DNA of 64,000 nucleotides from JBBQWS01 sp038210415 (GTDB taxonomy: Bacteria > Actinomycetota > Actinomycetes > Prado026). Both the position numbers and the translations under genes were made by a program. Of this stretch, positions 1 to 8,515 are shown piece after piece (position 1 is the stretch's first letter; every line of letters begins with the position of its first letter). The notes below the pieces were generated by a model. It was not told where the DNA came from, made no database searches, and saw nothing but the letters and a program-made list of their open reading frames with translations. The stretch spans positions 8,880 to 72,879 of the forward strand of contig JBBQWS010000011.1 of the NCBI GenBank assembly GCA_038210415.1, given 5' to 3'.

Positions 1-486
1 CTCGATCTTCACCGACACGATGAACTCGTTGACCTTGCGGGTGATCGTGCGGTCCTGGGTCAGGTAGTAGTTCTTCACGAGCTGCTGGGTGATCGTCGAG
101 CCGCCCTGCTGCGACCCGCCCATCACGTTGTTCCAGAAGGCGCGTGCGATCCCCGTGATCGAGACCCCGCCGTGCTCGTAGAACTGGTGGTCCTCCGCAG
201 CCAGGACCGAGTGCCGGGTGTTGATCGGCATCTGCGCGAGCGGGATCGAGGTGCGGTTGGCGCCACCGAAGCGGCCCAGCTCGGTGCGGCCGTCGGCGTA
301 GTAGAGGACGGTGGACTGCTGCAAAGCCTGGTCGTTCGGCTTAGGGACGTCGATGGTGACGTAGAGGTACGCGAACGCAGCCACCGCGAGCGTGACGCCG
401 AGGCCACCGAGGCCGAGCAGTTGCCGCCACGACGGTACGAACCGGCGCGCGCCGGACTTGCCCGTTCGGGGGTAGTCGATCCGCAC
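1..486 (-). CDS. Class A penicillin-binding protein, N-terminal part (gene runs off the left edge)
   Basis: This bifunctional peptidoglycan synthase (GT51 glycosyltransferase plus transpeptidase) is cut by the window edge; 162 N-terminal residues are visible. I chose the GTG start at 484-486 because GAAGGA lies 9 bases upstream. A short basic cytoplasmic segment precedes one membrane helix (about residues 20-45, LLGLGGLGVTLAVAAFAY). GT51 motif 1 (EDHQFYEHGG, with the catalytic Glu) and motif 2 (QGGSTITQQL) follow, so the visible half looks active. The transpeptidase domain lies outside. It is divergent from padR and ino1, the usual actinobacterial ponA neighbourhood. The identification is firm; which ponA paralogue it is stays open. 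Confidence 0.9.
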   Translation of the reverse strand, partial: MRIDYPRTGKSGARRFVPSWRQLLGLGGLGVTLAVAAFAYLYVTIDVPKPNDQALQQSTVLYYADGRTELGRFGGANRTSIPLAQMPINTRHSVLAAEDHQFYEHGGVSITGIARAFWNNVMGGSQQGGSTITQQLVKNYYLTQDRTITRKVNEFIVSVKIE

Positions 487-679
487 AGGCGGGGTTCCTT
501 CGATGCTGGGGGAGACGCTGGTCGTCGTCCTCGACGCGTACGAGAGGACGTACGAGCGGGGCAAGTGGTTCCATGCGCAGCGTAGGCACAGGCGCATCTG
601 GGGTCGGTCCGGACCCGGACAGCACGACACCCCAGGGTCCCCAGTTTGCTTGCCGGACATCTGCCGTCTATCGTCGCTG

Positions 680-698
680 ATATATCGAGTCGATACAT
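680..698. promoter_or_regulatory. Palindromic operator, probably for the PadR repressor
   Basis: ATATATCGAGTCGATACAT is a near-perfect inverted repeat (8 of 9 base pairs around a central G). It is unusually AT-rich for this genome and lies 37 bases before the padR start, in the 249-base gap (487-735) shared with the divergent PBP gene. PadR proteins bind such palindromes and usually repress their own gene. Which side it controls is inferred. I see nothing else recognisable in this gap. Confidence 0.6.
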
Positions 699-735
699 CC
701 AGTCGGCCTAGCGGTAGCCGTAGCGGAGGAACCTC

Positions 736-1398
736 ATGAGCAGGAAGACCGGCGTGCTGGAGCTCGCCGTCCTCGGCCTGCTGCACGAGTCCCCGATGCA
801 CGGCTACGAGCTCCGCAAGCGCCTCAACACGGTGCTCGGCTCGTTCCGGGCCTTCTCGTACGGGTCGCTCTACCCCTGTCTCAAGGACATGCTTGCGGCC
901 GGCCTCATCGTCGAAGAGGCGCCCGAGCTCGTCGCGGCCTCCGCGCACGCCGGCCGTCGCTCGAAGATCGTCTACAAGCTGACGGCCGAAGGCAAGGAGC
1001 GGTTCGGGGAGCTGCTCTCCGACGCCGGCCCCGCCGCCTGGGACGACGAGAACTTCGGCGTCCACCTGGCGTTCTTCGGCCAGACCGACGCCGACGTGCG
1101 GCTGCGGATCCTCGAAGGTCGGCGCAGCCGGCTCGAGGAGCGAGTCGACACCCTGCGCCAGTCGGTCGCCCGCACCCGCGAGCGGGTCGACTCCTACACC
1201 CTCGAGCTCCAGCGCCACGGCCTGGAGTCGGTCGAGCGCGAAGTCCGCTGGCTGGGCGAGCTGATCGGCGCCGAGCGCGCCGGCCGCGGACCCGGCACGC
1301 CCCCCAGCATCAACCCCGATGCCAGCAGAAAACCCAATACCAGCAGCAGCAGCACGGTAGACCGGGCCCTCCCGGGTACCACCACGGAGAAGGAGTAA
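736..1398 (+). CDS. PadR family transcriptional regulator
   Basis: This 220-residue protein has the PadR winged-helix N-terminus (residues 5-90: LAVLGLLHESPMHGYELRKR, then SYGSLYPCLKDM) and a C-terminal Vir-type helical region (about 110-180) that forms the dimer arm. The tail after 185 is Ser/Asn-rich and low complexity. GGAGGA at 725-730 supports the ATG. The gene ends 5 bases before ino1, so the two are almost certainly one transcript. The same pairing next to ponA occurs in other actinobacteria. The ligand is unknown; the operator at 680-698 suggests autoregulation. Confidence 0.93.
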   Translation: MSRKTGVLELAVLGLLHESPMHGYELRKRLNTVLGSFRAFSYGSLYPCLKDMLAAGLIVEEAPELVAASAHAGRRSKIVYKLTAEGKERFGELLSDAGPAAWDDENFGVHLAFFGQTDADVRLRILEGRRSRLEERVDTLRQSVARTRERVDSYTLELQRHGLESVEREVRWLGELIGAERAGRGPGTPPSINPDASRKPNTSSSSTVDRALPGTTTEKE

Positions 1399-1403
1399 CC
1401 GGA

Positions 1404-2483
1404 ATGGGTTCCATCCGCGTAGCCATCGTCGGCGTCGGCAACTGTGCCTCGTCGCTGGTCCAGGGTGTCGAGTACTACAAGGACGCCGACCCGTCCGGCA
1501 AGGTGCCCGGCCTCATGCACGTGATGTTCGGCGACTACCACGTCCGCGACCTCAACTTCGTGGCCGCGTTCGACGTCGACTCCAAGAAGGTGGGCCAGGA
1601 CCTCGCGTACGCCATCGGCGCCAGCGAGAACAACACCATCAAGATCTGCGACGTCCCGCCGACGGGCGTCACGGTCCAGCGTGGTCACACCCTCGACGGG
1701 CTCGGCAAGTACTACCGCGAGATGGTGACCGAGTCCGAGGAGACGCCGGTCGACGTCGTCGCGGCACTGCGCGACGCCCAGGTCGACGTCCTCGTCTGCT
1801 ACCTGCCCGTCGGTTCCGAGCAGGCCGCGAAGTTCTACGCCCAGTGCGCCATCGACGCCGGCGTCGGCTTCGTCAACGCGCTTCCGGTCTTCATCGCCGG
1901 CACCAAGGAGTGGGCCGACAAGTTCACCGCCGCGGGCGTGCCGATCGTCGGCGACGACATCAAGAGCCAGGTCGGCGCCACGATCACCCACCGCGTGCTC
2001 GCGAAGCTGTTCGAGGACCGGGGCGTCACCGTCGACCGCACGTACCAGCTCAACGTCGGCGGCAACATGGACTTCATGAACATGCTCGAGCGCACCCGGC
2101 TCGAGTCGAAGAAGATCTCCAAGACCCAGTCGGTCACCTCGCAGATCGTCGGCGACATGCCGGCCCGCAACGTGCACATCGGCCCGTCCGACTACGTCGC
2201 GTGGCTCGACGACCGCAAGTGGGCGTTCGTCCGGCTCGAGGGTCGCAACTTCGGCGACATCCCGCTGTCGCTGGAGTACAAGCTCGAGGTGTGGGACTCC
2301 CCCAACTCGGCCGGCATCATCATCGATGCCGTCCGGGCGGCCAAGATCGGCCTCGACCGAGGCATCGGCGGCCCGCTGCTGTCGGCCTCCTCGTACTTCA
2401 TGAAGTCGCCGCCCGTGCAGTACAGCGACGATGACGCCCGCGACGCGGTCGAGGCGTTCATCCGCGGTGACGTGGAGCGCTGA
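1404..2483 (+). CDS. ino1: Inositol-3-phosphate synthase
   Basis: It makes 1D-myo-inositol 3-phosphate from glucose 6-phosphate with bound NAD+, the first step to phosphatidylinositol and mycothiol in actinobacteria. The 359-residue length is normal for the family. The N-terminal Rossmann motif GVGNCASS (residues 10-17) and the core around KSQVGATITHRVL, LNVGGNMDFMNML and LEVWDSPNSAG are intact. It is co-transcribed with padR upstream (5-base gap) and followed by a strong hairpin terminator. The cytoplasmic enzyme looks complete. Confidence 0.97.
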   Translation: MGSIRVAIVGVGNCASSLVQGVEYYKDADPSGKVPGLMHVMFGDYHVRDLNFVAAFDVDSKKVGQDLAYAIGASENNTIKICDVPPTGVTVQRGHTLDGLGKYYREMVTESEETPVDVVAALRDAQVDVLVCYLPVGSEQAAKFYAQCAIDAGVGFVNALPVFIAGTKEWADKFTAAGVPIVGDDIKSQVGATITHRVLAKLFEDRGVTVDRTYQLNVGGNMDFMNMLERTRLESKKISKTQSVTSQIVGDMPARNVHIGPSDYVAWLDDRKWAFVRLEGRNFGDIPLSLEYKLEVWDSPNSAGIIIDAVRAAKIGLDRGIGGPLLSASSYFMKSPPVQYSDDDARDAVEAFIRGDVER

Positions 2484-2509
2484 CCGGCGCCCAATGCTTG
2501 CGGCACGCT

Positions 2510-2547
2510 CCGAACGGCCCTTTCCCGGTTGGGGGAGGGCCGTTCGG
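2510..2547 (+). terminator. Hairpin terminator of the padR-ino1 operon
   Basis: CCGAACGGCCCT (2510-2521) pairs perfectly with AGGGCCGTTCGG (2536-2547). Five more pairs, two of them G-T, extend the stem to about 17 bp around a 4-base GGTT loop. No T-run follows, as is common for actinobacterial terminators. It starts 27 bases after the ino1 stop codon. Confidence 0.8.
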
Positions 2548-2623
2548 CAATTCTGTCAAGTTCATTGACCGGGAGGTCAGCAAGCGGCACGATGCGGCCA
2601 GCCGTCAAACACCGGGAGCACAG

Positions 2624-4201
2624 ATGTCGTCTGGACTGGTCGAGCACTCGACTGCTGCTGCACTGGAAGAGAAGGCCAAGCTGAAGAAGCACTTCGGCCG
2701 GTTCGACATCTTCTTCTTCCTGATCTGCACGATCGTCGGTCTCGACACCCTCGGCGCGGTAGCGAACTTCGGCGCGCAGGCGTTCGTCTGGCTGATGGTC
2801 CTCGGGGTGTTCTTCTTCCTGCCCTACGCGATGCTGGTCGCCGAGCTCGGCTCGACCTTCCGCGACGAGGGCGGGTCGTACATCTGGACCAAGCTGTCGC
2901 TCGGGCGGCTGGTCGCCTCGATGAACGGCATCCTCTACTGGATGTCGAACCCGATCTGGCTCGGCGGCACGCTTGCCATCACCGCGTACACGACGTTCAC
3001 GACGTTCTTCTGGAACCCGTCGGACAGCCTGGCCAAGCTCATCCAGATCCTCTTCGGCCTGATCTTCGTCTGGGTCGCAACCTGGTCGGCCATCCTCTCG
3101 TTCGGCGTCGGCAAGTGGATCCCGACCATCGGGGCCTGGGTCCGGGTCACCCTGCTGAGCGTGTTCGTCCTCACCGTGGTGATCTACGCCGCCAAGAACG
3201 GCGTGCACGGCGTGGCCGGAACCGACTTCAAGCCGACCACCGCGGTCTTCTTCGCCGCCGTCCCGGTGCTCTTCTTCAACTTCGTCGGTTTCGAGCTGCC
3301 GAGCGCTGCCGGTGACGAGATGAAGGACCCGCAGAAGGACGTCCCGGTCACGATCCGGCGAGCGTGGCTCGTCGCGATCCTGGCCTACGGGCTGCCGATC
3401 CTTGCGATCCTGCTGGTCCTGCCGTCGGAGCAAATCACCGGTCTGACCGGGTTCATCGGCGCGATCAAGACCGTGTTCACCGTCTACGGCGGCGAGGTCG
3501 CGGCGGACGGCACCGCCACCCTGACCGGCTTGGGCACCGTGCTCGGCGACATCGCCGCGATCGGGTTCATCCTCGCGCTGCTCTCCAGCGGCGCCACCTG
3601 GATCATGGGCGCCGACCGGGCCGAGGCCGTCGCGAGCTACGACGGTGCCGGCCCGCGCTGGCTCGGGACGTTCTCCGGCAAGTACGGCACCCCGATCGCG
3701 GTCAACCTGCTGTCGGGCGTGCTGTCGACGGTCGTCCTGGTGGTCGCGACGATCCTGACCGGCGCCGGTGGAGCCGAGAAGTACTTCACCGCGGTGCTGG
3801 GCCTGGCCATCTCGACGACCACCCTGTCGTACCTCGGGATCTTCCCGGCGCTGTACATCCTGCGCCGCAAGTACCCCAGCCTGCACCGGCCCTACCGCGC
3901 GCCCGGCGGCCTGACCGGCAGCCTGGTCATCACCGTGGTCACGATGTTCTGGGCGATCCTGGGCTCGGTCGCGCTGGTGTGGCCGGGGGCGCTGAACATC
4001 TTCACCGGCGACCCCGTCGACGCCGGCCTGCCCGAGCAGTTCGCCGGGCAGCGGTGGACCTACGAGGCCACCCAGCTCGTGCCGATCGCGCTGATGCTCG
4101 GTCTCGGGCTGCTCTTCTATAAGTGGGGCGCCAAGACCAGGGCCCAGCAGGTCGACGTGCCGCTCGACGTCGAGGCGTTGGTGGCCGAGCGCCAGCCGTA
4201 A
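2624..4201 (+). CDS. APC superfamily amino acid permease
   Basis: This 525-residue inner-membrane protein has about 12 hydrophobic segments in the amino acid-polyamine-organocation layout. The first helix region is DIFFFLICTIVGLDTLGAV. The segment FFNFVGFELPSAAGDEMKDP carries the consensus Phe-Glu region of APC helix 6. I moved the start to ATG 2624, which follows GGGAG at 2615-2619; the longer upstream reading runs through the ino1 terminator. A loop near residue 300 (VYGGEVAADGTATLTGLG) is a small insertion. Substrate unknown, possibly an amino acid or amine. It is the first gene after the conserved ino1 block and may belong to the accessory insert. Confidence 0.88.
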   Translation: MSSGLVEHSTAAALEEKAKLKKHFGRFDIFFFLICTIVGLDTLGAVANFGAQAFVWLMVLGVFFFLPYAMLVAELGSTFRDEGGSYIWTKLSLGRLVASMNGILYWMSNPIWLGGTLAITAYTTFTTFFWNPSDSLAKLIQILFGLIFVWVATWSAILSFGVGKWIPTIGAWVRVTLLSVFVLTVVIYAAKNGVHGVAGTDFKPTTAVFFAAVPVLFFNFVGFELPSAAGDEMKDPQKDVPVTIRRAWLVAILAYGLPILAILLVLPSEQITGLTGFIGAIKTVFTVYGGEVAADGTATLTGLGTVLGDIAAIGFILALLSSGATWIMGADRAEAVASYDGAGPRWLGTFSGKYGTPIAVNLLSGVLSTVVLVVATILTGAGGAEKYFTAVLGLAISTTTLSYLGIFPALYILRRKYPSLHRPYRAPGGLTGSLVITVVTMFWAILGSVALVWPGALNIFTGDPVDAGLPEQFAGQRWTYEATQLVPIALMLGLGLLFYKWGAKTRAQQVDVPLDVEALVAERQP

Positions 4202-4248
4202 GCCTGACGGTCAGGACCCGCGCCTCCATTCCAGGGTACGAGTACTGC

Positions 4249-4304
4249 CGTTTCCGGTCCCATGATGGATACTGCACAGGTGATTGCCGATACGTGCAGA
4301 AACG
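4249..4304. promoter_or_regulatory. Candidate DeoR half-sites upstream of the sugar kinase
   Basis: CGTTTC at 4249-4254 and its complement GAAACG at 4299-4304 lie in the 128-base leader of the kinase gene. The same element recurs at 9498-9503 and 12810-12815 in the other two promoter regions of this catabolic cluster. The half-sites here are 44 bases apart, which would need looping or independent binding. Assignment to the DeoR protein at 12923 is inferred. Confidence 0.35.
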
Positions 4305-4329
4305 CGCACTTCATCCGGCGCGTTCCCCG

Positions 4330-5289
4330 ATGACCGCGGAGGCGACCCAGTCGCCCGTCGTGGTGGTGGTCGGCGACGCGAACCCCGACCTCGTGCTCGC
4401 CGGCGACACGGTGCCGCGGTTCGGGCAGGCCGAGCAGCTGCTCGACGACGCGGTGCTCACGCTGGGTGGCTCCGCCGCCATCGTCGCCAGCGGGCTGGCC
4501 CGGCTCGGGGTGGCGACCGCGCTCGTCACCGTGGTCGGCGACGACCTGTTCGGCTCGTACGTCCGGTCCGAGCTGGTGGCCGCCGGCGTCGACACCCGCT
4601 GGGTGACCCACCGCTCCGACCGGCCGACCGGCGTCACCGTGGTGCTGTCGGGGCACGGCCGGGCGCTGCTCACCTTCCCGGGCACGATCTCGTTGCTGCG
4701 GGAGGGCGACGTGCCGGACGAGCTGCTCGCGACGACGCAGCACCTGCACGTCGCGTCGTACTTCCTGCAGCCCGGGCTGGCCGCCGAGCTGCCGAAGCTG
4801 TTCGCCCGGGCCCACGGACACGGCACCACCGTGTCGCTCGACACGAACTGGGACCCGGCCGAGCGGTGGATCGGGGTGCGCGAGCTGATGCCGTACGTCG
4901 ACGTCCTGCTGCCCAACGCTGCGGAGCTGCTGGCCCTGGCCCGCAGCGCAAGGGTCGCCTCCGAGCCGGTCGCTCTCGAACGGGCCGCCCGCAGCCTCGG
5001 CTCCGGACGCACGACCATCGCGCTCAAGGCCGGGGCGGACGGCGGCGTCGTCTGGACGCCGGACCGGCAGCGGTTCGCCGTCCCGGTCCAGCCGCTGCCG
5101 GTGGTCGACACCACGGGCGCGGGCGACTCGTTCAACGCCGGGTACCTGTCCGGCTACGTCGAGGGACTGACACCGGCGGACTGCCTGGCTCGGGCTGTTG
5201 CCGCGGGCAGCCTGTCGACGCGGGCGGCCGGGGGTACGGCGGCGCAACCGACGCGGGCCGAGCTGCTTGCGGCGGTGGCCGGCGCGTAG
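4330..5289 (+). CDS. PfkB family carbohydrate kinase
   Basis: This ribokinase/PfkB-fold kinase (319 residues from ATG 4330) phosphorylates a sugar with ATP. The N-terminus VVVVGDANPDLVLAG is the family start, followed by the substrate-binding Gly-Gly region (TLGGSAAIVASGLARLG). The C-terminal signature DTTGAGDSFNAGYL carries the anion hole and catalytic Asp. The start is chosen on family length: no clear Shine-Dalgarno precedes it, and a longer form from GTG 4294 is possible. It converges with the ABC permease genes, 10 bases apart. In this cluster it may supply the sugar phosphate used by the SIS enzyme and aldolase; the substrate is not readable from sequence. Confidence 0.88.
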   Translation: MTAEATQSPVVVVVGDANPDLVLAGDTVPRFGQAEQLLDDAVLTLGGSAAIVASGLARLGVATALVTVVGDDLFGSYVRSELVAAGVDTRWVTHRSDRPTGVTVVLSGHGRALLTFPGTISLLREGDVPDELLATTQHLHVASYFLQPGLAAELPKLFARAHGHGTTVSLDTNWDPAERWIGVRELMPYVDVLLPNAAELLALARSARVASEPVALERAARSLGSGRTTIALKAGADGGVVWTPDRQRFAVPVQPLPVVDTTGAGDSFNAGYLSGYVEGLTPADCLARAVAAGSLSTRAAGGTAAQPTRAELLAAVAGA

Positions 5290-5299
5290 CGCGGCCGGC

Positions 5300-6205
5300 T
5301 CAGCCTTTGAGGCCGCTGAAGGTCATCGTCGCGACGAACTGCCGCTGGGCGACGATGAAGCCGATGATCAGCGGCATCGTCGCGACGACGTTGCCGGCCA
5401 TCAGCAGCGACCACTGGGTACGCCGGGTGCCCTGGAACGTCGTCAGGCCGACCTGCAGGGTGAAGTTGTCCTGGTTGCTGATCGCGATCAACGGCCAGAT
5501 CAGGTCGTTCCACGAGTTGAGCAGGGTGAAGATGGCCAGCGTCGCCAGAGCCGGCTTGGCCAGCGGCAGGACGACCCGCCAGAACACCCCGAACGGGGAG
5601 CAGCCGTCGATCGTCGCGGCCTCCTCGAGCTCCTTCGGCAGCGACAGGAAGAACTGCCGCATCAAGAAGATGCCGAACGCCGAGGTGAGCCACGGGATGA
5701 ACGCGGCCGCCAGGGTGTCCACCACGCCTAACTTCGCGAACATCACGTACGTCGGGATCATCAGCAGCTGCACCGGGATCATGATGGTGCCGACGATCGC
5801 GAAGAAGCCGAGGCTGCGCCCGCGGAACTTCAGCCGCGCGTACCCGTAGCCCGCGAGCGAGCACAGGATCAGGTGCGACACGACCGAGATCGTCGCGACG
5901 ATCGTGGTGTTGAGCAGCCAGCGCGCCGCCGGGGTGTCTGTGAAGAAGCCGGCGTACCCGCCGAGGTTCAACGACCGCGGGAGGAACTTGGGCGGGAACG
6001 AGTTGATGTCGGCGTCGGTCATGAACGACGTCAGCACCATCTGGACGAGCGGGAGCGCGAAGATCAGCGCGACCGGCATCAGCAGCAGGTGCCACGGGCT
6101 GAACGGCAGGAACCCACGTCGACGGCGGCGGTGTGGCTTGCCTGAGCGGTCGAGCGACTGCTCGTCGAGGGCGTCGTTAGCGGCGCGGGTCAGGATGGAC
6201 GCCAT
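5300..6205 (-). CDS. Carbohydrate ABC transporter permease (MalG-type)
   Basis: This is the second inner-membrane subunit of a CUT1 sugar importer (301 residues). A basic N-terminal stretch (KPHRRRRRGF) precedes six membrane segments. The EAA loop that docks the ATPase is clear (EELEEAATIDGCSPFGVFWRVV). The last base of its start codon is the first base of the upstream permease stop codon, so translation is coupled. It ends the operon SIS - binding protein - permease - permease. No ATPase gene is linked. Confidence 0.93.
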   Translation of the reverse strand: MASILTRAANDALDEQSLDRSGKPHRRRRRGFLPFSPWHLLLMPVALIFALPLVQMVLTSFMTDADINSFPPKFLPRSLNLGGYAGFFTDTPAARWLLNTTIVATISVVSHLILCSLAGYGYARLKFRGRSLGFFAIVGTIMIPVQLLMIPTYVMFAKLGVVDTLAAAFIPWLTSAFGIFLMRQFFLSLPKELEEAATIDGCSPFGVFWRVVLPLAKPALATLAIFTLLNSWNDLIWPLIAISNQDNFTLQVGLTTFQGTRRTQWSLLMAGNVVATMPLIIGFIVAQRQFVATMTFSGLKG

Positions 6206-7161
6206 CAGAAGGCCTCGATCTTGGTGCGCCGGGAGTACCAGACCATGATCAGCGTGATCAGCATCGTGGCCGCGAACAGGACGTACGACACCGCGGCGCC
6301 GTAGCCGAACCGCCCACCACCGCCCTGGAAAGCCAGGTTGTAGATGTAGTAGACCAGCGTGGTCGTCGACTGCAGGGGGCCACCGCGGGTGGTCGTGAAG
6401 ACGATGTCGAACAGCTGCAGCGCGGTGATCGTCTGCCAGACCGCGGTGAAAACGGTGACCGGTGCCAGCTCGGGCAGGGTGACGTAGCGGAAGACCTGTC
6501 GGCGGTTCGCGCCGTCGACGACCGCCGCCTCGACGATGTCCGGCGAGATGTCCTGGAGCGCCGCGAGGTACACGACCACGGTGAAGCCCACCTGGCCCCA
6601 GAGCGCGATGATCACGATGATCAACATCGCCTGGGTCGGCGACTCCAGGAAGGCCATCTGCGGCAGCCCGACCCGTCGGAACAGGTCGTTCGCGATGCCG
6701 TACTGCGGCTCGAAGACGAAGCTCGCCAGGATCCCGGTCGCGGCCGCCGACGCCACGAACGGGATGAAGATCGCCGTGCGGTAGAACCCGACGAACCGGA
6801 TCCGCTGGTTCAGCGCGACCGCGAGCAGGATGCCGAGCAGGATCGAGACGGGGACGAACAGCGCCGTGAAGAACAGCGTGTGCTGCACGGCGGCCCACAG
6901 CTCGGGGTCCTTGATCAGCCGCTGGTAGTTGCGCCAGCCGACATCCTTCGGCGGCTTGATGCCGTTCCACTGGGTCCGCGAGATGAAGAAGGCCCACAGC
7001 GCAGGGAAGATCGACAGCCCGACGACGATCAATGTGGACGGACCGACGAACGCCCAGCCGGTGAGGTTGCCCTGCCGCCGGCGCCGCCGCTTGGCCTTGC
7101 GGCGCAGGCGGTCCTCCTCGGCGACGCTCGGTGGAGCCGCACGAAGGTCGAGCTCGGTCAT
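6205..7161 (-). CDS. Carbohydrate ABC transporter permease (MalF-type)
   Basis: The first CUT1 permease subunit has 318 residues from ATG 7161. That start follows GGAG in the mRNA and gives a normal length. A highly basic segment (LRRKAKRRRRRQGN, about residues 20-33) precedes the membrane core. The EAA-type loop reads IVEAAVVDGANRRQVFRYVTLP. It lies 25 bases downstream of the binding-protein gene and overlaps the next permease by one base, so the two membrane subunits are made together. Confidence 0.93.
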   Translation of the reverse strand: MTELDLRAAPPSVAEEDRLRRKAKRRRRRQGNLTGWAFVGPSTLIVVGLSIFPALWAFFISRTQWNGIKPPKDVGWRNYQRLIKDPELWAAVQHTLFFTALFVPVSILLGILLAVALNQRIRFVGFYRTAIFIPFVASAAATGILASFVFEPQYGIANDLFRRVGLPQMAFLESPTQAMLIIVIIALWGQVGFTVVVYLAALQDISPDIVEAAVVDGANRRQVFRYVTLPELAPVTVFTAVWQTITALQLFDIVFTTTRGGPLQSTTTLVYYIYNLAFQGGGGRFGYGAAVSYVLFAATMLITLIMVWYSRRTKIEAF

Positions 7162-7186
7162 CGGCTGCTCCGTCCCCGGGCCCCGG

Positions 7187-8515
7187 TTACTGGTTGAGCG
7201 CGTCGGCGGACTGGCTGGCCGCCTGGTCGAGGGCGTCCTTGCTCGCGGCCGCCCCCTGCAGCACCTTGGAGATCGCCTGGCCAACGTACTTCGACATCTC
7301 CGTGTAGCCGGGGACCGTGGGCCTGGGCTGCTTGACGTTCTTCAGGTTGTCGAAGAAGACCTGCGCCCCCGGCGCATAGTCGGCGGTCCACTTGGCGAAC
7401 TCGGGCGTCGAGTTCTCGGACGACCGCAGCGGCAGGTTGCCGTACGCGAGGTTCCACCGCGCGTCGATCGCCTTGGACGTCAGCCAGATCAAGAAGTCGG
7501 TCGTGGCGCCGGCACGGTTGACGTCCGAGTGGTCGAAGCCCACCCACACGTCCGGCCCGGACACGGTCTGGTGGTCACCGTTGAACGCCGGCAGCGGGAC
7601 GACACCGTACGAGACCTTGCGGTCCTTCAGGTCGAACAGGCTCCACGGGCCGGACAGGATCATGCCGATCCGGCCGTCGTAGAAGAGCGGGGCGTACTTC
7701 TCGTCGGTCTGGTCCAGGTACATCGACTTGTCGTCGACCGCCATCGACCGCAGGAAGTCCAGCGCCGCCACGCCCTGGTCGGAGTTGAACGCCACCGACT
7801 TGCCGTCGTCGGACAGGATCTTGCCGCCCTTCTGCCACAGCAACGGCCACAGGTGCCAGGTGGTGTCCTCGCTGCCGGACACCGAGTACGCGGCGCCGTA
7901 GATCTTCTTGGCGGGGTCGGTCAGCCGCTTCGCCGCGGCCCGGAAGTCGTCCCAGGTCCAGTCGGCCGTCGGGTACGGCACGCCCGCGTCGTCGAACACC
8001 TTCTTGTTGTAGATCAGGCCCAGGTTGTCGACCAGCGCGGGGATGCCGATCACCTTGCCGTCGACGGTCGCGGTCTTGCGCGCCCCCTCCGGGATCTCGG
8101 TCCAGTTGACCTCGGGCTTGGTGACCGCGGCAGTCATGTCGAGCGTGTGCCCGCTCTGGCCCAGCTCGGTGGCCCAGCTGCCGAAGGCGTACGACAGGTC
8201 GGGATAGTTGCCGCCGACGAACCCCGCGGACACCTTCTGCAGGAGGTCGTCCGTCGTCGACGCCCCGGGCGACGTCTTGATGGTGACGTTGCTGTGCGCC
8301 TTCATGTACTCCGCGGCCAGACCCTCGAGCAACTTCTCCGCCTCGGCCGTCTGCCCGGTCCACCAGGTGATGGTCACCGGAGCCTTCGGGTCGTACGCGG
8401 CCTTCGCCCCGGCGCTGCCGGAGGGAGTGGCGCTGCCGGACGTGCAGGCGACCAGCAGCAGGGAGCCGATCGACAGCCCGGCGATGGCAGCCAGTGAGCG
8501 GGACACGGTCTTCAT
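7187..8515 (-). CDS. Extracellular sugar-binding lipoprotein of the ABC transporter
   Basis: This family 1 solute-binding protein (442 residues) captures the sugar outside the membrane. It starts with a lipoprotein signal peptide whose lipobox LVAC puts the lipidated Cys at residue 24, followed by a Ser/Gly linker. The mature part shows the CUT1 pattern (VTITWWTGQTAEAEKLL near the start, GRIGMILSGPWSL in the hinge region). Tryptophans such as those in ADWTWDD and TTWHLWPLLW suit carbohydrate stacking. Its start overlaps the SIS gene stop by 4 bases (ATGA). Specificity is unknown. Confidence 0.93.
   Translation of the reverse strand: MKTVSRSLAAIAGLSIGSLLLVACTSGSATPSGSAGAKAAYDPKAPVTITWWTGQTAEAEKLLEGLAAEYMKAHSNVTIKTSPGASTTDDLLQKVSAGFVGGNYPDLSYAFGSWATELGQSGHTLDMTAAVTKPEVNWTEIPEGARKTATVDGKVIGIPALVDNLGLIYNKKVFDDAGVPYPTADWTWDDFRAAAKRLTDPAKKIYGAAYSVSGSEDTTWHLWPLLWQKGGKILSDDGKSVAFNSDQGVAALDFLRSMAVDDKSMYLDQTDEKYAPLFYDGRIGMILSGPWSLFDLKDRKVSYGVVPLPAFNGDHQTVSGPDVWVGFDHSDVNRAGATTDFLIWLTSKAIDARWNLAYGNLPLRSSENSTPEFAKWTADYAPGAQVFFDNLKNVKQPRPTVPGYTEMSKYVGQAISKVLQGAAASKDALDQAASQSADALNQ

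Noticed and set aside
2192..3886. A 564-residue minus-strand frame opposite ino1 and the permease
   Set aside because: Composition is Arg/Glu/Asp-rich antisense noise; it crosses a terminator and has no ribosome site.
4202..4216. CCTGACGGTCAGG as terminator of the APC permease gene
   Set aside because: A 5-bp stem with a 3-base loop and no T-run is too weak to call.
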